Source: Prinia subflava
Taxonomy: Eukaryota; Chordata; Aves; Passeriformes; Cisticolidae
Assembly (NCBI RefSeq): GCF_021018805.1
Contig: NC_086250.1
Coordinates: 69,988,322-70,052,321 of the forward strand
DNA: 64,000 nt
Direction: 5' to 3'
Position 1 is the stretch's first letter; every line of letters begins with the position of its first letter. The notes beneath the pieces are model-generated. The model was not told the origin of the DNA, did no database searches, and saw only the letters and a program-made list of their open reading frames with translations. Positions 1-10,709 of this stretch are shown piece after piece. A program made the position numbers and the translations under genes.

Positions 1-2933
1 GCTTTCTTTGCTAGTTAGTTATATCAACACTAAAGCTCAGAGCTATTTTGAAGCTGGTGTTTGCTTAAGAGTTTGGTCTTGTTGTCACATGGTGTTGGGA
101 AAATACTGAAGTGCTCTCCTACCATAACTGGTAAATTAGTTATTCCCAAAATAAGCCAAGTAATGGCCTCTAATAGATCCATAGATGATCTCGACATGAC
201 GTTTCAAAATCAGTAAGTTGTCCATAGCTTAAGCAAAAAAATACATTAAAATAGAGTTTAAAAACCCAAAAATGTTGATGATGTTGCTGAATGTGCTTCA
301 TAGATTCTGTATTTCCCCCTTCTAACTGAAGTGGACTCAAACCCAGTCCCAGCTGGGTCCTGGTTGCATTGCAGTCACCTTGGGCAGGTTCCTGCTGATT
401 TGCCCATCCACTTTCCATTTCTGGTGGGAAATTCCATGATCCAGGGATTTGAGTCCCTCCCGTGGGTCTGGTGGCAGATTTGAGGCTTGGCTGTGTAAAA
501 AAAAAAGGCAAATACTGTTGTTATCTGATTGTGCACCTTCAGCTTTTTATCAGCTCATAACTTTGTTTTATCATCATCATAGAGGCATCACAAGATTTAA
601 CTACAGTACCAAGAGGATTACGTTTCTTCTTGGTATTTATATTGTTACCCCTGAGCTCTCTTTAAGATGATGAATTTGTTGTATTTAAATTGATCTCTCT
701 GTTTCTCTCCATTCTTTGAATTTTTTTTGGTAGACCCAAGTTATCTTCCATCCTTGTTTGGTCCCTGGCAAAAATTAAAACAGCCACATCCCCCAAGGTT
801 TAGCTTCAGCTGGCGTCTCCCCTCCTCTCACATTTAACAAGCCTGATATAAAGTCCTGATACTTAGCTAATTTATTATTAATGATATTTATGGAAGTGTT
901 CTCTACCAAAGGAGAAGTGGGTTTTTTTGACTTTCAGTAAACTGATTGCTTCTAGTTTCATGGTTAATTGAAACTTAATATACACTGGGGATGAGTGATG
1001 TGTATGTTCTGAGGTTAGCTGCACTCAGAATACTTGGAGTCTATAATACACTTAATTCATTAGCAAGTTTCATGTCAACAAAGAATAAAGATGAAGTGCT
1101 GTAGTGGCAGTGGGAAAAGGGTCATATTTTTGGAGTACTTCTGCTGAGCACTTTGTGAAGAGACCAGCAACCATATTGGTCTGAGCTGGTTTATGATCTT
1201 CATTTTTAAAAATACCTTTTTTTTTTTTTCTTTCATTAGCAGATTCCTTTGGGGTGAGGAACAAAAAATTTCTAATTTTGCCTGAACAGCCTTCAGTGGG
1301 GGTTTGAATCACCTGCCTTGGTAATTTGCTTGCACCAGTGATTTTTTTGTGACACTCACGTGGTTTTTGTAGGTTTTAATTGCAGCTGTGGTTGCTCCAG
1401 CAGACAGTCCTACCATGGTCCAGCTAATGAATGCCAGACACTTGACATGCTCCTCATCTCTTTCAGTTCTAATATAACTGCTCACACACGTCCATTCCTT
1501 CTTTTAAATTGCCATAGGAGCAGCCTTAAAATCTGGGAGTGAGAAATCCACAGCAGAACACTCTCCTCCTTTCTGTTTTATAACCATCATATCTAGTCTT
1601 CTAGAATATGCCTCCAGAGTAGTAAAAGTTGAAAAAATCCCATATATTTTTACAGTCTTATTACATCCTGCTTTGCCTGGCCTCTGGCAGTAAACTTCTT
1701 TCCTACTTTTAGTCACACATTTTACAGAGCATTTGCCACTGGTGCTGCCAGCACAGTCCTCTCTGTCACGCAGGATTTGGAGGCTCCTCTCATAAGCAGG
1801 ACCAGTCCTCCCCATCAGATATTCTGGACACACACCTTCCCTACTGCCTGTCTTTGCTTTAGCATATCTTGTGTGAATAGCTGGTTCCCTGTGTGCCCAT
1901 AACCCCAGCTCTTGGTTTCTCTTTTTCAGTCGTTCTTTGACACCTTGTAATTCATCGGCATCTCAGAGTTTTGCTGAAAAGCTCACTTTGGAGTTCTTTT
2001 TAATCTACTCCCAAAGGTGTATCTGGGGGTATTGCCTGACTGGTGGCTGGAAATACAGTTCTCATTTAGTCTGGTGTCTGATGCAAGATCTGGTCAGCCT
2101 GGCTGCCCTTCCTCATATCGTTTTTCATTTCTGCGTGTTTTTATTCCACTTTGAATTTACTATGGTCACTCCTTCTAGAAGAAACTCCTCTGCTAACACA
2201 ACCCAATTTAAAATCAGTTAGTATTTGCTGTCCTGCATGTTAAAACTGGTACAGTTACCTTAGGTGAGTCCTCATTCAATAAACAGTTGCATCCAGCACT
2301 ATTTCATGAGGGTATCTGCTTTTTGCATACTCTGTTTTATTTTCTAGAGTTGCTCCAGCCTCTCTCTTATGAGTATTTTTGCTTCAGTGTTTCCTCTGTT
2401 CTATTACGACAGATCTCCCCCTTTGGAATTTTGAATATTTATGGAGTGAGATACATCTCACACAGTGTTAGCCATCAAAAAGCTGGAAATCAAGGGCTGA
2501 AATGGCTGGAAGATGGTGGAGATGGTTTTTTTAAGCATGAGTTGTGCTGTCTTGTGGGCTCATCCTTCTCTCTCTGTTGGTGGCATTGGGAGCTGGAGGG
2601 AGCTTTGAGAGTGAATCCTCTGGATGCTGTTTATTAGCTTTTTATCTTCTCTGCTGTCATTATTTTTGCTGTTGCTCTTACGGCATTTCCACTGAGGTCC
2701 TTTGTTGTGGTTTTCATCCAACCCCAGCTTCAGGCTGGAGACAAGAGCAGGATGGAAGGGTCACCATGAGAGAGTCATGGAATGTTTAGCTGGAGAGGAT
2801 GTCTAAGATCTTTCATTCCAGCTGTATCAAGATGGGATGACATGAAAGCCATCGGGAAAGGCTGAGGGAATGGGCTGTTGTAGGTAGAACAAATCACTCA
2901 TTGCTGCTTCTTTTTGTTTTGTTTTCCTTTTAG
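1..2933 (+). other. SFMBT2: Upstream intron of SFMBT2 (5' end not in window)
   Basis: No gene is supported here. The stretch ends in a pyrimidine-rich tract and TTTTAG at 2928-2933, the acceptor of the first coding exon, so this is intron. Its own donor is not in the window. It is AT-rich with short T-runs and short unrelated ORFs, and shows no CpG island. The only repeat suspected is a decayed CR1 3' end near 2770-2825. Confidence 0.7.
2772..2825 (-). repeat. Possible decayed CR1 LINE 3' end
   Basis: The stretch beginning AGTCATGGAATG and running through GGATGTCTAAGATC to TTCCAGC follows the layout of an inverted CR1 3' terminus (AATCATAGAATGG, then GGACCT, AAAGATC, TTCCA). Many positions differ, so it could be chance. 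Confidence 0.35.
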
Positions 2934-2950
2934 CTCGTCCTTGCTGCAGG

Positions 2951-2959
2951 ATGAATTAG
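2951..2959 (+). promoter_or_regulatory. Two-codon upstream ORF (ATG AAT TAG) in the 5' UTR
   Basis: In the 5' UTR part of the first coding exon, an ATG with A at -3 is followed by one Asn codon and TAG. It ends 26 nt before the SFMBT2 ATG at 2986 and is in another frame. Very short uORFs of this kind can lower initiation at the main start by leaving terminating ribosomes close to it. The effect here is inferred. Confidence 0.55.
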
Positions 2960-2985
2960 GAAGGCAAAGCCTCTTCCTCTGAGCC

Positions 2986-3091
2986 ATGGAGACGAGGGCA
3001 TCCTTCCTTGCCAGCATGAGAGAGACCCAGCAGCTCTCCCTGGAGCAGGATCCCAGCCCTGCCAATGGTGACGTGGAGCAGTTTGATTCAG
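2986..3091 (+). CDS. SFMBT2: SFMBT2 coding exon 1 (start codon, N-terminal tail)
   Basis: This exon encodes residues 1-35 plus the first base of codon 36. The whole exon is 2934-3091, with acceptor TTTTAG at its left, 52 nt of 5' UTR and a donor G|GTGAGC at 3092. The ATG sits in a good context (G at -3, G at +4). It begins MET and runs through SPANGDVEQFD, corresponding to the poorly conserved acidic N-terminus of vertebrate SFMBT2, which is predicted to be disordered. A second in-frame ATG at codon 11 is a weaker alternative start. The exon ends in phase 1, and its last G completes an Asp codon with exon 2. A minimal uORF lies just upstream. Confidence 0.93.
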
Positions 3092-5492
3092 GTGAGCTCC
3101 CTTCACCCCCACCAGCCCTTGGCACTGCTGCAGCTCCTCACAGGTGGAGCTGGGAGCCAGGGAGGCGTTGGGAATGGCTGCACAGCTCTTTTTTCGGGTC
3201 TTATGGGTTGGACTGTGTCCTGTGATGGATGGGAAATAGGAGCTTTTCTTCTTCTGGACTTCCTCTGCAGTATGCATCAGCTATTCAAAATTTAAACAAA
3301 CAGCCATGGAAAACCTTTCCCAAGGCATCATACTGTGTTCTCCAGCTTCCCCACCATTTTTTATTCCTTTGAAGTTTTGTGGTTAAGAGAGACAGAACAA
3401 ACATTCAGAAATTCACAGTATTTCTCCTTTGTTTTGACCTTTCCCTCGTTTTTTTCACTATTTTTTGGAGTGCTTCAGGTGAGTGGGCTTCACAAACACT
3501 GAGGAGAGGAGAGCTGGTTATGTGTTGTCCTTGTGCACATGACTGAATGCTTTGAAATGCTCTGGGATGGGCTCCTGAAGGTGTGAGGATTTTGTGTGCT
3601 AAATTTGGGTGTTCTGTAGTAGATGCAGAAAAGTAGACACTACCTTCTGGTGATTTTTGCTGGAATCAGGTTCTTTAACTTCCCACATCCAGCCTTAGCA
3701 GGAGGAGACTGTGTCATATGATGAAAAAGTACATCATGGCTAGATATAACCTACTTTCTTTCTGAAGCCAGGCTTTTCCCTGCATCTCCCTTAGCATGTC
3801 AGAAATTTGAGTACTCAGCCTTCAGTTTCCTCACTTCTTGCAGCAGCTCTGATTTTCCTGTTTCCTTGGACATCAGATCCTTGGATTTCCATAGTGGACA
3901 CGTCTGGGCTGATGTAGTCACCACTGGATCTATTTTTATCTGTGGTAGAGAAATAGGAGCCTCTAAGATGAGATTCAGCTGGCCAACCACAGACATTTTT
4001 TTTGGGAATGAGAAGAACTGGCCTGCAATGCCTAAATTTGAGTGGTGATAAGGATTTTGATGGATCTCCCAAGGCTGTGCCAGAGGTTTGTGGTTGCTCA
4101 GGTGTGTGTGTGTCTCCCTCTCCCCACTCCTGTTGTGGGAGCACTTCACTCAGAAAGTCATGTATGTGTATCTAGGTGCTACAAATAAGATGTCTAAGCA
4201 ATTTGCTTTAAGTGCTTTCTCCTACAGTGAAGTCTGGGGAAAAAAAAAATCTGTGTTTCTGGAGCCACAGAGTTTGGGTCTTTATCCCTTTTTTTTTTCC
4301 ATAGCTGAACATCCCAGGGGGCTGTTAACAGCTGGAACTGTTGCATTTTTATAATGTCAATGCATGAGCTCTTTAAAGCCATTGAGAGGTTCGCAGATAA
4401 TGACTTGTTGATTTTATTTGCCATCCTGGGCTTGTTTATACATCACCGTATTGTAAACCAGCCAGCCTTGACTCTTTCATTAAGAAAAAGCTCTGGACCT
4501 AAGTACCAGTAATTGGAAAGGGAGCTGGTATGTAAAATAGGTTTAATGCCAGATTTATCACCTCTCAGGGCATCCTGTGCTCCTCAGCAGTTGGGTTTTT
4601 GTGATGGATGAGGAGATTTGTGTTGCATGTGTGGGTAGTGTTGGGTCCTTTGGGCTGGTCTCATCCCTGTGCCACTCTGGGTCTGCTCTGGGTGCCCCCC
4701 TCTGCCAGAATTCCAGCAGGGAACAAAGTCCATTAAAAAACCATTTTGAAAACATACAGTCCCTTCAGAATTCGTTGTGGTAAAATGAAGCAAAATAAAC
4801 CACTGATGCTGTGATAAATGAGTAGTCTGACATTATTTTTACAGACCTTGTAAAAGTAATTTCCTGATAAAGTCTGCAGATAAAACATGGTAGAGGAGCC
4901 AGCCTGGTGATGTGTCAGAGAGGAATGAGCTGACAGGGAGGGAAGGCTGCAGCTCTCACTCTGCCTCGCCTCTGGGCCTTGAAGCCTCTTTATTTGGGTT
5001 TAGAAAGGAGAGGTCTGGGTGGAATTTTGTTAAACAGGTGCTGTTGGGAGTTTTTCTGGGCAGCATATGAAAGAACCTGCCAGTGAGAGTCTCTCTGCTG
5101 GCCCATGGCACAGTAGGTCAGGGTTAATAAGGTTGTGAAGGACTTGATGCATCCATAACTAGCATCTATTTATATTTGTTAAAAAGCTTTTTGCAAATTC
5201 TGGAGAAGAACTCTGGCCTCCCTGGAGACATTGCTCGTTGCAAGGGCTGGAGCACTGAACTGACTGAAAACCTCTGCTCCTACTGCTCAGAATGAATCTG
5301 TCCCATAAAACTGCTGAGGAAGGCTGGGGAAAAGGAGACACGTGCTGAAGGAGAGACTCACACAGGAGATCAGAGCAAAATCAAGAATAAAACTGAGGAT
5401 ACAACAGAGAGCATCCCAAGCTGAGGGAAAGGGCTTGTGCTCTGAGATATAAGTGCCTGACCACGAGAGGAGAGAGCCCAGGGCTGACCTGG

Positions 5493-5670
5493 AAATCACA
5501 GAATTATTTAGGTTGGAAAAGACCTCAGAAAGCTTTGAGTCCAGGCATTCCCCCAGCAGTGCCAGGGCCACACACTAAGCCATGTCCCCACATCTGTGAG
5601 TTTTTTAAATCCCTCCCAGGGATGGTGACTCCAGCACTGCCCTGGGCAGCCTGTTCCAAATGTCCTGTGC
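5493..5670 (-). repeat. CR1 LINE 3' fragment
   Basis: It starts with AATCACAGAATTATTTAGG and GGTTGGAAAAGACCT and continues into CCAGGGATGGTGACTCCA and GGGCAGCCTGTTCCAA. This is the order of an inverted avian CR1 3' end. The minus-strand translation contains WNRLPRAVLESPSL, the end of CR1 ORF2. It is truncated and not coding. Confidence 0.85.
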
Positions 5671-7116
5671 ATGCCCTGGGATGGAGATGCCCTTGGGATT
5701 GTTGGGACAGCCCATCCCAACCCCACTGATACAGACCCTGCAGGAGCAGGGGGTGATGAGGCAGGAGGGGATGATGCACTTCAAAATTTTCATGTCAGGT
5801 GCTGCTGACTTTTGGTGGGATGGGGATTGGTTGTGCTAGGGTAAAATGTTGCTTAAGCCACTTTAAGCCTGGAATGGATAATCATATCTGCCCATCTACT
5901 GATGGGCTGACATACTTGGTTTTAGAGGCTCAGGCTTTAAATTCTCTGCGCACAGCTCTTCTCTGTAACATTAACTCTGCAGGGTTGCAGGCATGAAGGC
6001 TGAAAAATGTCCCTGTTCATCTAAATTGCCTGCCTGCATGATACAGAATTTTTCCACCGAACTCCTACCTTGTGGTTGTGGCTTATCATTCAGTCAAGGT
6101 TGAACAAACCCCTCATTCTGGGTCAGATATCTCAAGAAGAGCCAGCTTCTGTGCCTGAAGGTTTTTGTAGTGATTGCAAAAATCAAAACAAAGCCTCTTC
6201 TTTATCCTGCAATGAATTTGTCTGTGTTTGGATTGTAATCATGGAATTGGGTTATTTCTAGCTGAGTCGAAGTCATCTGGTAGCCTCTTTATCACTGGAG
6301 TAAATGTTGATTGGAATCTCCATATTTAAGAAGATGATTGGAGTTTGGGGCAAGGAGTCAGACTTGATGCAGCAGCATGCAAGTGTTTTACAGTGTTGAC
6401 AGCTCAGCTTTGAACTCCCAGACACATCTTTACCCTCCACCAGCTCTGTCTCAAACCCCCTCTTCTGATCCCTTTTTTTCCTCCCCTCACCTACGTGGGT
6501 TTGGTGCCACAGGCAGCAAATAAAAACTGTGTCTTCCCCTTTTAATAATGAGAGATTCCCTTTGCACAACATAATTTTCTCTGGTCCTGGAAACTGGAGA
6601 CCTGTAGCAATAATTGCAATAAATTAACCCTGCCTTTTTCTTCATAAAACTGTCTGGGGAGGGTTCTTAATTCAGTTTGTCATGAGTCACTTTAATTACA
6701 TCATGACCGCACTGATGAATGTTTGGGCAGGTAAAGGGTCTCGCAGAGTTTGCCTGATAAATGTTTATTGCAAAGAGCTCATTGCTAGACTGTAAATATT
6801 TTTGCTCTGGGGATGAAACTGGGCTTGCGAGATTGCTTGGGAACAAAATGAAAACAATCAGATTTGGCTGATTTTCTGTAAGTGAAAGAAGATTTATTTT
6901 TAATTATTGCCTTGTGTGTTTCAGGGGTGGTTTGGGGCTTTGGCTCTGCCTCAGTGTGGTTATAAAAGAAGAAAAGAAGGAGTGGTCATGTCCAGCCCTT
7001 CCTGTGGGCAGGGATTGTGTGGGGCAGTGGTGTGGATGGGGAGAGAGGATGCAGAGCCCCAAATCTGAAGGGGAGCAGGGAGTGAGAAGGCAGAAGGGCT
7101 CTGGTGAGGTGTGTCT

Positions 7117-7147
7117 GGGGGTTTGGGGAAAGAGGGAGGCATGGGGG
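7117..7147 (+). other. G-quadruplex-type motif
   Basis: Four G-runs of 5, 4, 3 and 5 bases are separated by loops of 3, 5 and 6 bases on the sense strand. They lie in the intron about 560 bp before exon 2, so both DNA and pre-mRNA could fold. Folding is not shown by sequence alone. Confidence 0.5.
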
Positions 7148-7710
7148 AGTTTATCTGAGATTTACGGGTGCACTGGTGGTGAGGAAGGAGAAGAAGGGTG
7201 GCAGGAGTGAAAATGGCTCTCACTCACCCCAGGGGTGGGGGTGTTTGTTCCACACATGGCTGAGCCAACAGAAGCTTCTTCTAATTATCCCTGGGGCACT
7301 GCTGTAATTAACAGTGCTGGGGGAGCCATATGAGGGCACAAGGACACTGCACCTCGGTGACAGTGAGCAGGCAGCCACCCCCCTCGCAGCCAGGGAGTCA
7401 TCAAATCCAAAATCAAAGAGCACAAGTGCTTTTTGCAGTGTATGACAGTTTTGTGCCCCCACTGCCATGGGAGCAGAGTTGTTTCTGGTCTCAGTGTTGG
7501 CTGGTAAAACCCCAGAGTCTGCTGAAAGCATAGGAAGGGCTGGTCAAAACACAGACCCTTAAAGCAAGCTTTCTGTTTTCCCTTCTGTTGATGTTTATAC
7601 TGGTTGCTATTCTCACTCTGAACTCTTTGACACAACTTTTGCCTTCTTTGGCTGTGTTTTAGGCTGCTTTTCTTTCTCTCTCTTTTGATTTTTTTTTTTC
7701 TTTTGAACAG

Positions 7711-7805
7711 ATGAGGGCTCCAGCATTGAGGACACAGACTTCAACTGGGATGAGTTCCTGGAGGAGACAGGAGCCAATGCTGCTCCCCACACCTCCTTCA
7801 AACAC
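7711..7805 (+). CDS. SFMBT2: SFMBT2 coding exon 2 (arm of MBT repeat 1)
   Basis: This exon encodes the rest of codon 36 (Asp) to residue 67. It reads [19 protein letters not shown] then [13 protein letters not shown]. The F-N-W-D-E-F-L pattern is the N-terminal arm that opens every MBT repeat of this family and packs on the neighbouring repeat. The acceptor is TTTTGAACAG after a long T tract. The donor is CAC|GTACGT, a valid GT with an unusual exon side. The exon enters in phase 1 and leaves in phase 0, exactly between arm and beta core. From memory the human protein reads EEGSSLEETGFNWGEYLEE here, so orthology is clear. Confidence 0.96.
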
Positions 7806-10468
7806 GTACGTGCTTCCTCTGAGCCATGTGGGTGCTGTACACATTCCCTGTTCTGGTTTTCAGGGGCTCCCTGGAGAGCTGTAGGGGAGTCTTAACCATT
7901 TTGGGGAGAAATTGTTCCTCCACACATGTGACAACCCGAGTGGGAATATCCCCCCAGTCAGGGTTAGGTGACCTTAGTGTGTTTGCAGTCACAGATTGGA
8001 GTTCTGTATCTGTGCCACTCCCTCAACCTCTGCATCAAATTTTCCATTGTTGAGGGCTTGTGTTGCTCTCCTTTTGCTTATAGTTTTTTTTATTTTTTTT
8101 TTCACTTCACCTATTTCCCCCTCTGCATTTATTGTTGTCCATGCCAACCTGTAGAGATAAATCTCCCAAGAGTGTCTTATCTCCCCAAAGCTCCTTTTAA
8201 TGCCTGATTTACTGACTGCCAGAGACACTCAGCACTAGAGTTCAGTGTGGCTCATGGGGAGCCATCTCAGCCTCCTGCCTGGGGATGCTGTCTCAGAAGT
8301 GTGGGAAGCAGGGGCTTGGGCAGGTGCTGTTTTTCCTGGGTGAACATGGAGCATGCAGAGAGCTGGGGTAGTGACAGGTCTGTGCTCTGCTCTGTATTAG
8401 CACAAGCAGCATTTGAAGGCACCTCTGGAGATCCACCTTTGTCTCCAGGTGATTTTGTGGCTTGTTTTGTAGGGCTAAAGGAACTGCAGGGATGAAAAAG
8501 CTCTCTTTTATCTAGCTCTGCAAGACCAGTACAGTCCTCCATTCCCTGTTTTGCTTTCATTATAACGACAGGTAACTCAGAATATTGCAGGGTGAAGGAC
8601 CATAATTCTCTATACTGGAGATTGCAGGGCAATGCTTACTGTGGAGTTTATTCTTAATCCAGCAGTTGCTTGGAGAGAGCATCTTGTCCCAGATTTCTGC
8701 TCCAGGCTCAAAGCAGAAAGTTCTGTGCTTCATGAAGCCCTCAAGGATGTCTTCAGTTGTGTGGAGATGCCAGGCTCATCCTGCTGATCCTGCTGACTGC
8801 AGTCTCACAGCACCTCAGTCTAGGGAATGTCAGTGTGGGACAGATTGGTGCTGGGGACAGTCCTTGGTGACTGCCTCACAATCTGAAACTTGGTCCTCAA
8901 AATCTGGCCAAAACCCTGAAAGTTGTCAGAGTAGATTGTGTTATCTGTCTGGTTCTGCTCTTGATGTGATTTCCAGTCACAAGTCTTTTCCAGAGTACCT
9001 TGTTGGTGTTATGGTGACCACAAGGGGGAAAACAACAAATAAATCACTCTCTGCAGGCATCAGGCTCGGGTGCTTTGAGCTGCAGCTGCCAGTCTGTACT
9101 GGGAGGAGGCCAGGAGATCCAGTTTGTACTGGGACATGGGCCAGTCTGTACCTTGGGTTATTTATGAGGACTCTGAGCTGAGATCCTTTCTTGGCACTGA
9201 GTAAAGCAGCGAATGTCACAGCCCACCTGCAGTGTTAGACCATCTCCAAAGGTCCCTCTCAATTGTTCTTTGACTCTGGGCACTGGTTCTGCTGGAAGTG
9301 CCCCCACAAGGAAAGGCACATGGAGTGCAAATGATAAACAGGTTTGGCTGGGCAGCCCTGGGGTCAGAAGCTGGAGCTGGACGAGTGAGGGATTGCTGCT
9401 GATGGGCCAGAGAAGTGTTTTCTCAGCAGCTTGGCATCCCCATGGCTGTGAAATCCTCAGCTGACCAAGCAGACCATGTTATATTTGTCTTTGTAAGTAA
9501 AAGAGTAATTTTAAACTGCCATCTCAATTGGAGGACAATCAGACAAGTTTACCTGGATTTATAATCCCTCTGGATTCAGTTGCTCATAAGGTTTTAAGAA
9601 ACCTGTAACAACCTGTCCTTAAACATCTCTTAAGGAGTGACAGGTTTCATTTTGGATGATTTTGTGAAGACAAGGCTGGCACCTGACCACTGCACTGGCA
9701 TCCACCTCTTCTTTAGCAACAACAGCTAGAAGCATCCCACTGGTGCTTGGAGCACAGGTTGTGCTGCAGCAGGCCCTGGTTCATCAGCAGTGTCCCAAAG
9801 GAGATGCACAAGCATCTCCAGTGTCCTAAGGTGACCTGTCACTGCTGAGATAGATGGAAGTGACATCTCCATCAGATTGCAGGACAGTGACCCAGACAAT
9901 TGATTTCTTTCAGTGACAGGTCACACCTCAGTTTCCAGGGTGCTGGGAGGGGGAATTGGTTGAGGCTTGAGCTGCTGAGAATTGGTGCAGTGGAAATTCT
10001 CTCCTTGGTCTGCCTGGTACAGCAGTCAGCCCTTGATGCTTGTCAGGCCTCTAGAGGTGCTTCAGTGTTGTTATGTGACTAATTATTGTAGTTGGGCTTA
10101 ACTCCTAGAGGTGCTTCATCCCTGCCTTTCTGTGTGCTGTGATTTGCCTGGTGGAGCCGTGCAGTGGGAAGTGAAACTTCATCTGAGCTTTGCTGACTGA
10201 ATCCGAGGCATTAGTGACATTTAGGGATTGAAGAGGAGTGCCAGTCTTCTCTTTGATGTGGTGCAGCTGAAGGTGCCACTTTGGGACATGAGCCAGTGAA
10301 GCAGGAATGGAACTGCCCAGACAGATGGAGAAGGAGGTGGTTGGATTAAGAATCACAATCAGCTCATGTCCTGTCCCAGGGCTGCTCTGCAAGGGCAGCA
10401 TTTCCAGGGGAGGGGGGGTTTCCCTGCAAAGCACACAAGGTGACACCATGCCTCTCTCATTTTGCAAG
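7806..10468 (+). other. SFMBT2: Intron 2 of the coding region
   Basis: The intron spans GTACGT to TTTTGCAAG. It has a T-rich tract at 8085-8103 and a small local triplication of a CAGTCTGTACTGGG-like motif around 9090-9150. I see no CR1 copy, no other gene and no RNA gene. Open frames here are short and unrelated to known proteins. Confidence 0.9.
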
Positions 10469-10709
10469 GTTGAAATCAGCCTCCAAAGCAGTTTCCAGCC
10501 AGGGATGAAACTGGAGGTGGCCAACAAGAGCAACCCAGACACGTACTGGGTGGCCACCATCATCACCACGTGCGGGCAGCTGCTGCTGCTGCGCTACTGC
10601 GGCTACGGGGACGACCGCAGGGCAGACTTCTGGTGCGACGTGATGACAGCAGACCTGCACCCCGTGGGCTGGTGCACGCAGAACAACAAAGTCCTGATGC
10701 CTCCAGATG
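10469..10709 (+). CDS. SFMBT2: SFMBT2 coding exon 3 (beta core of MBT repeat 1)
   Basis: This exon encodes residues 68-147 plus the first base of codon 148. It carries the full MBT core signature: PGMKLEV (78-84), YWVATI (93-98), [10 protein letters not shown] (105-114), DFWCD (120-124) and HPVGWC (131-136), ending in MPPD. MBT cores form a beta barrel whose aromatic/acidic pocket can hold mono- or dimethyl-lysine. The acceptor is CATTTTGCAAG and the donor G|GTGAGT. It enters in phase 0 and leaves in phase 1. Third codon positions are strikingly GC-rich (CTGCTGCTGCTGCGC, TACGGGGACGACCGC) compared with exons 5, 6 and 8. The frame stays open into both flanking introns, which is coincidental. 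Confidence 0.98.

Larger units (their letters stand above)
3092..7710 (+). other. SFMBT2: Intron between coding exons 1 and 2
   Basis: The intron runs from donor GTGAGC to an acceptor with a long T-rich tract (7683-7703) and GAACAG. It holds one minus-oriented CR1 fragment near 5493-5670 and a G-rich quadruplex-type motif at 7117-7147. The repeat-free AT-rich stretches around 4380-4500 and 6690-6900 may be conserved regulatory DNA. No other gene is seen. Confidence 0.9.
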
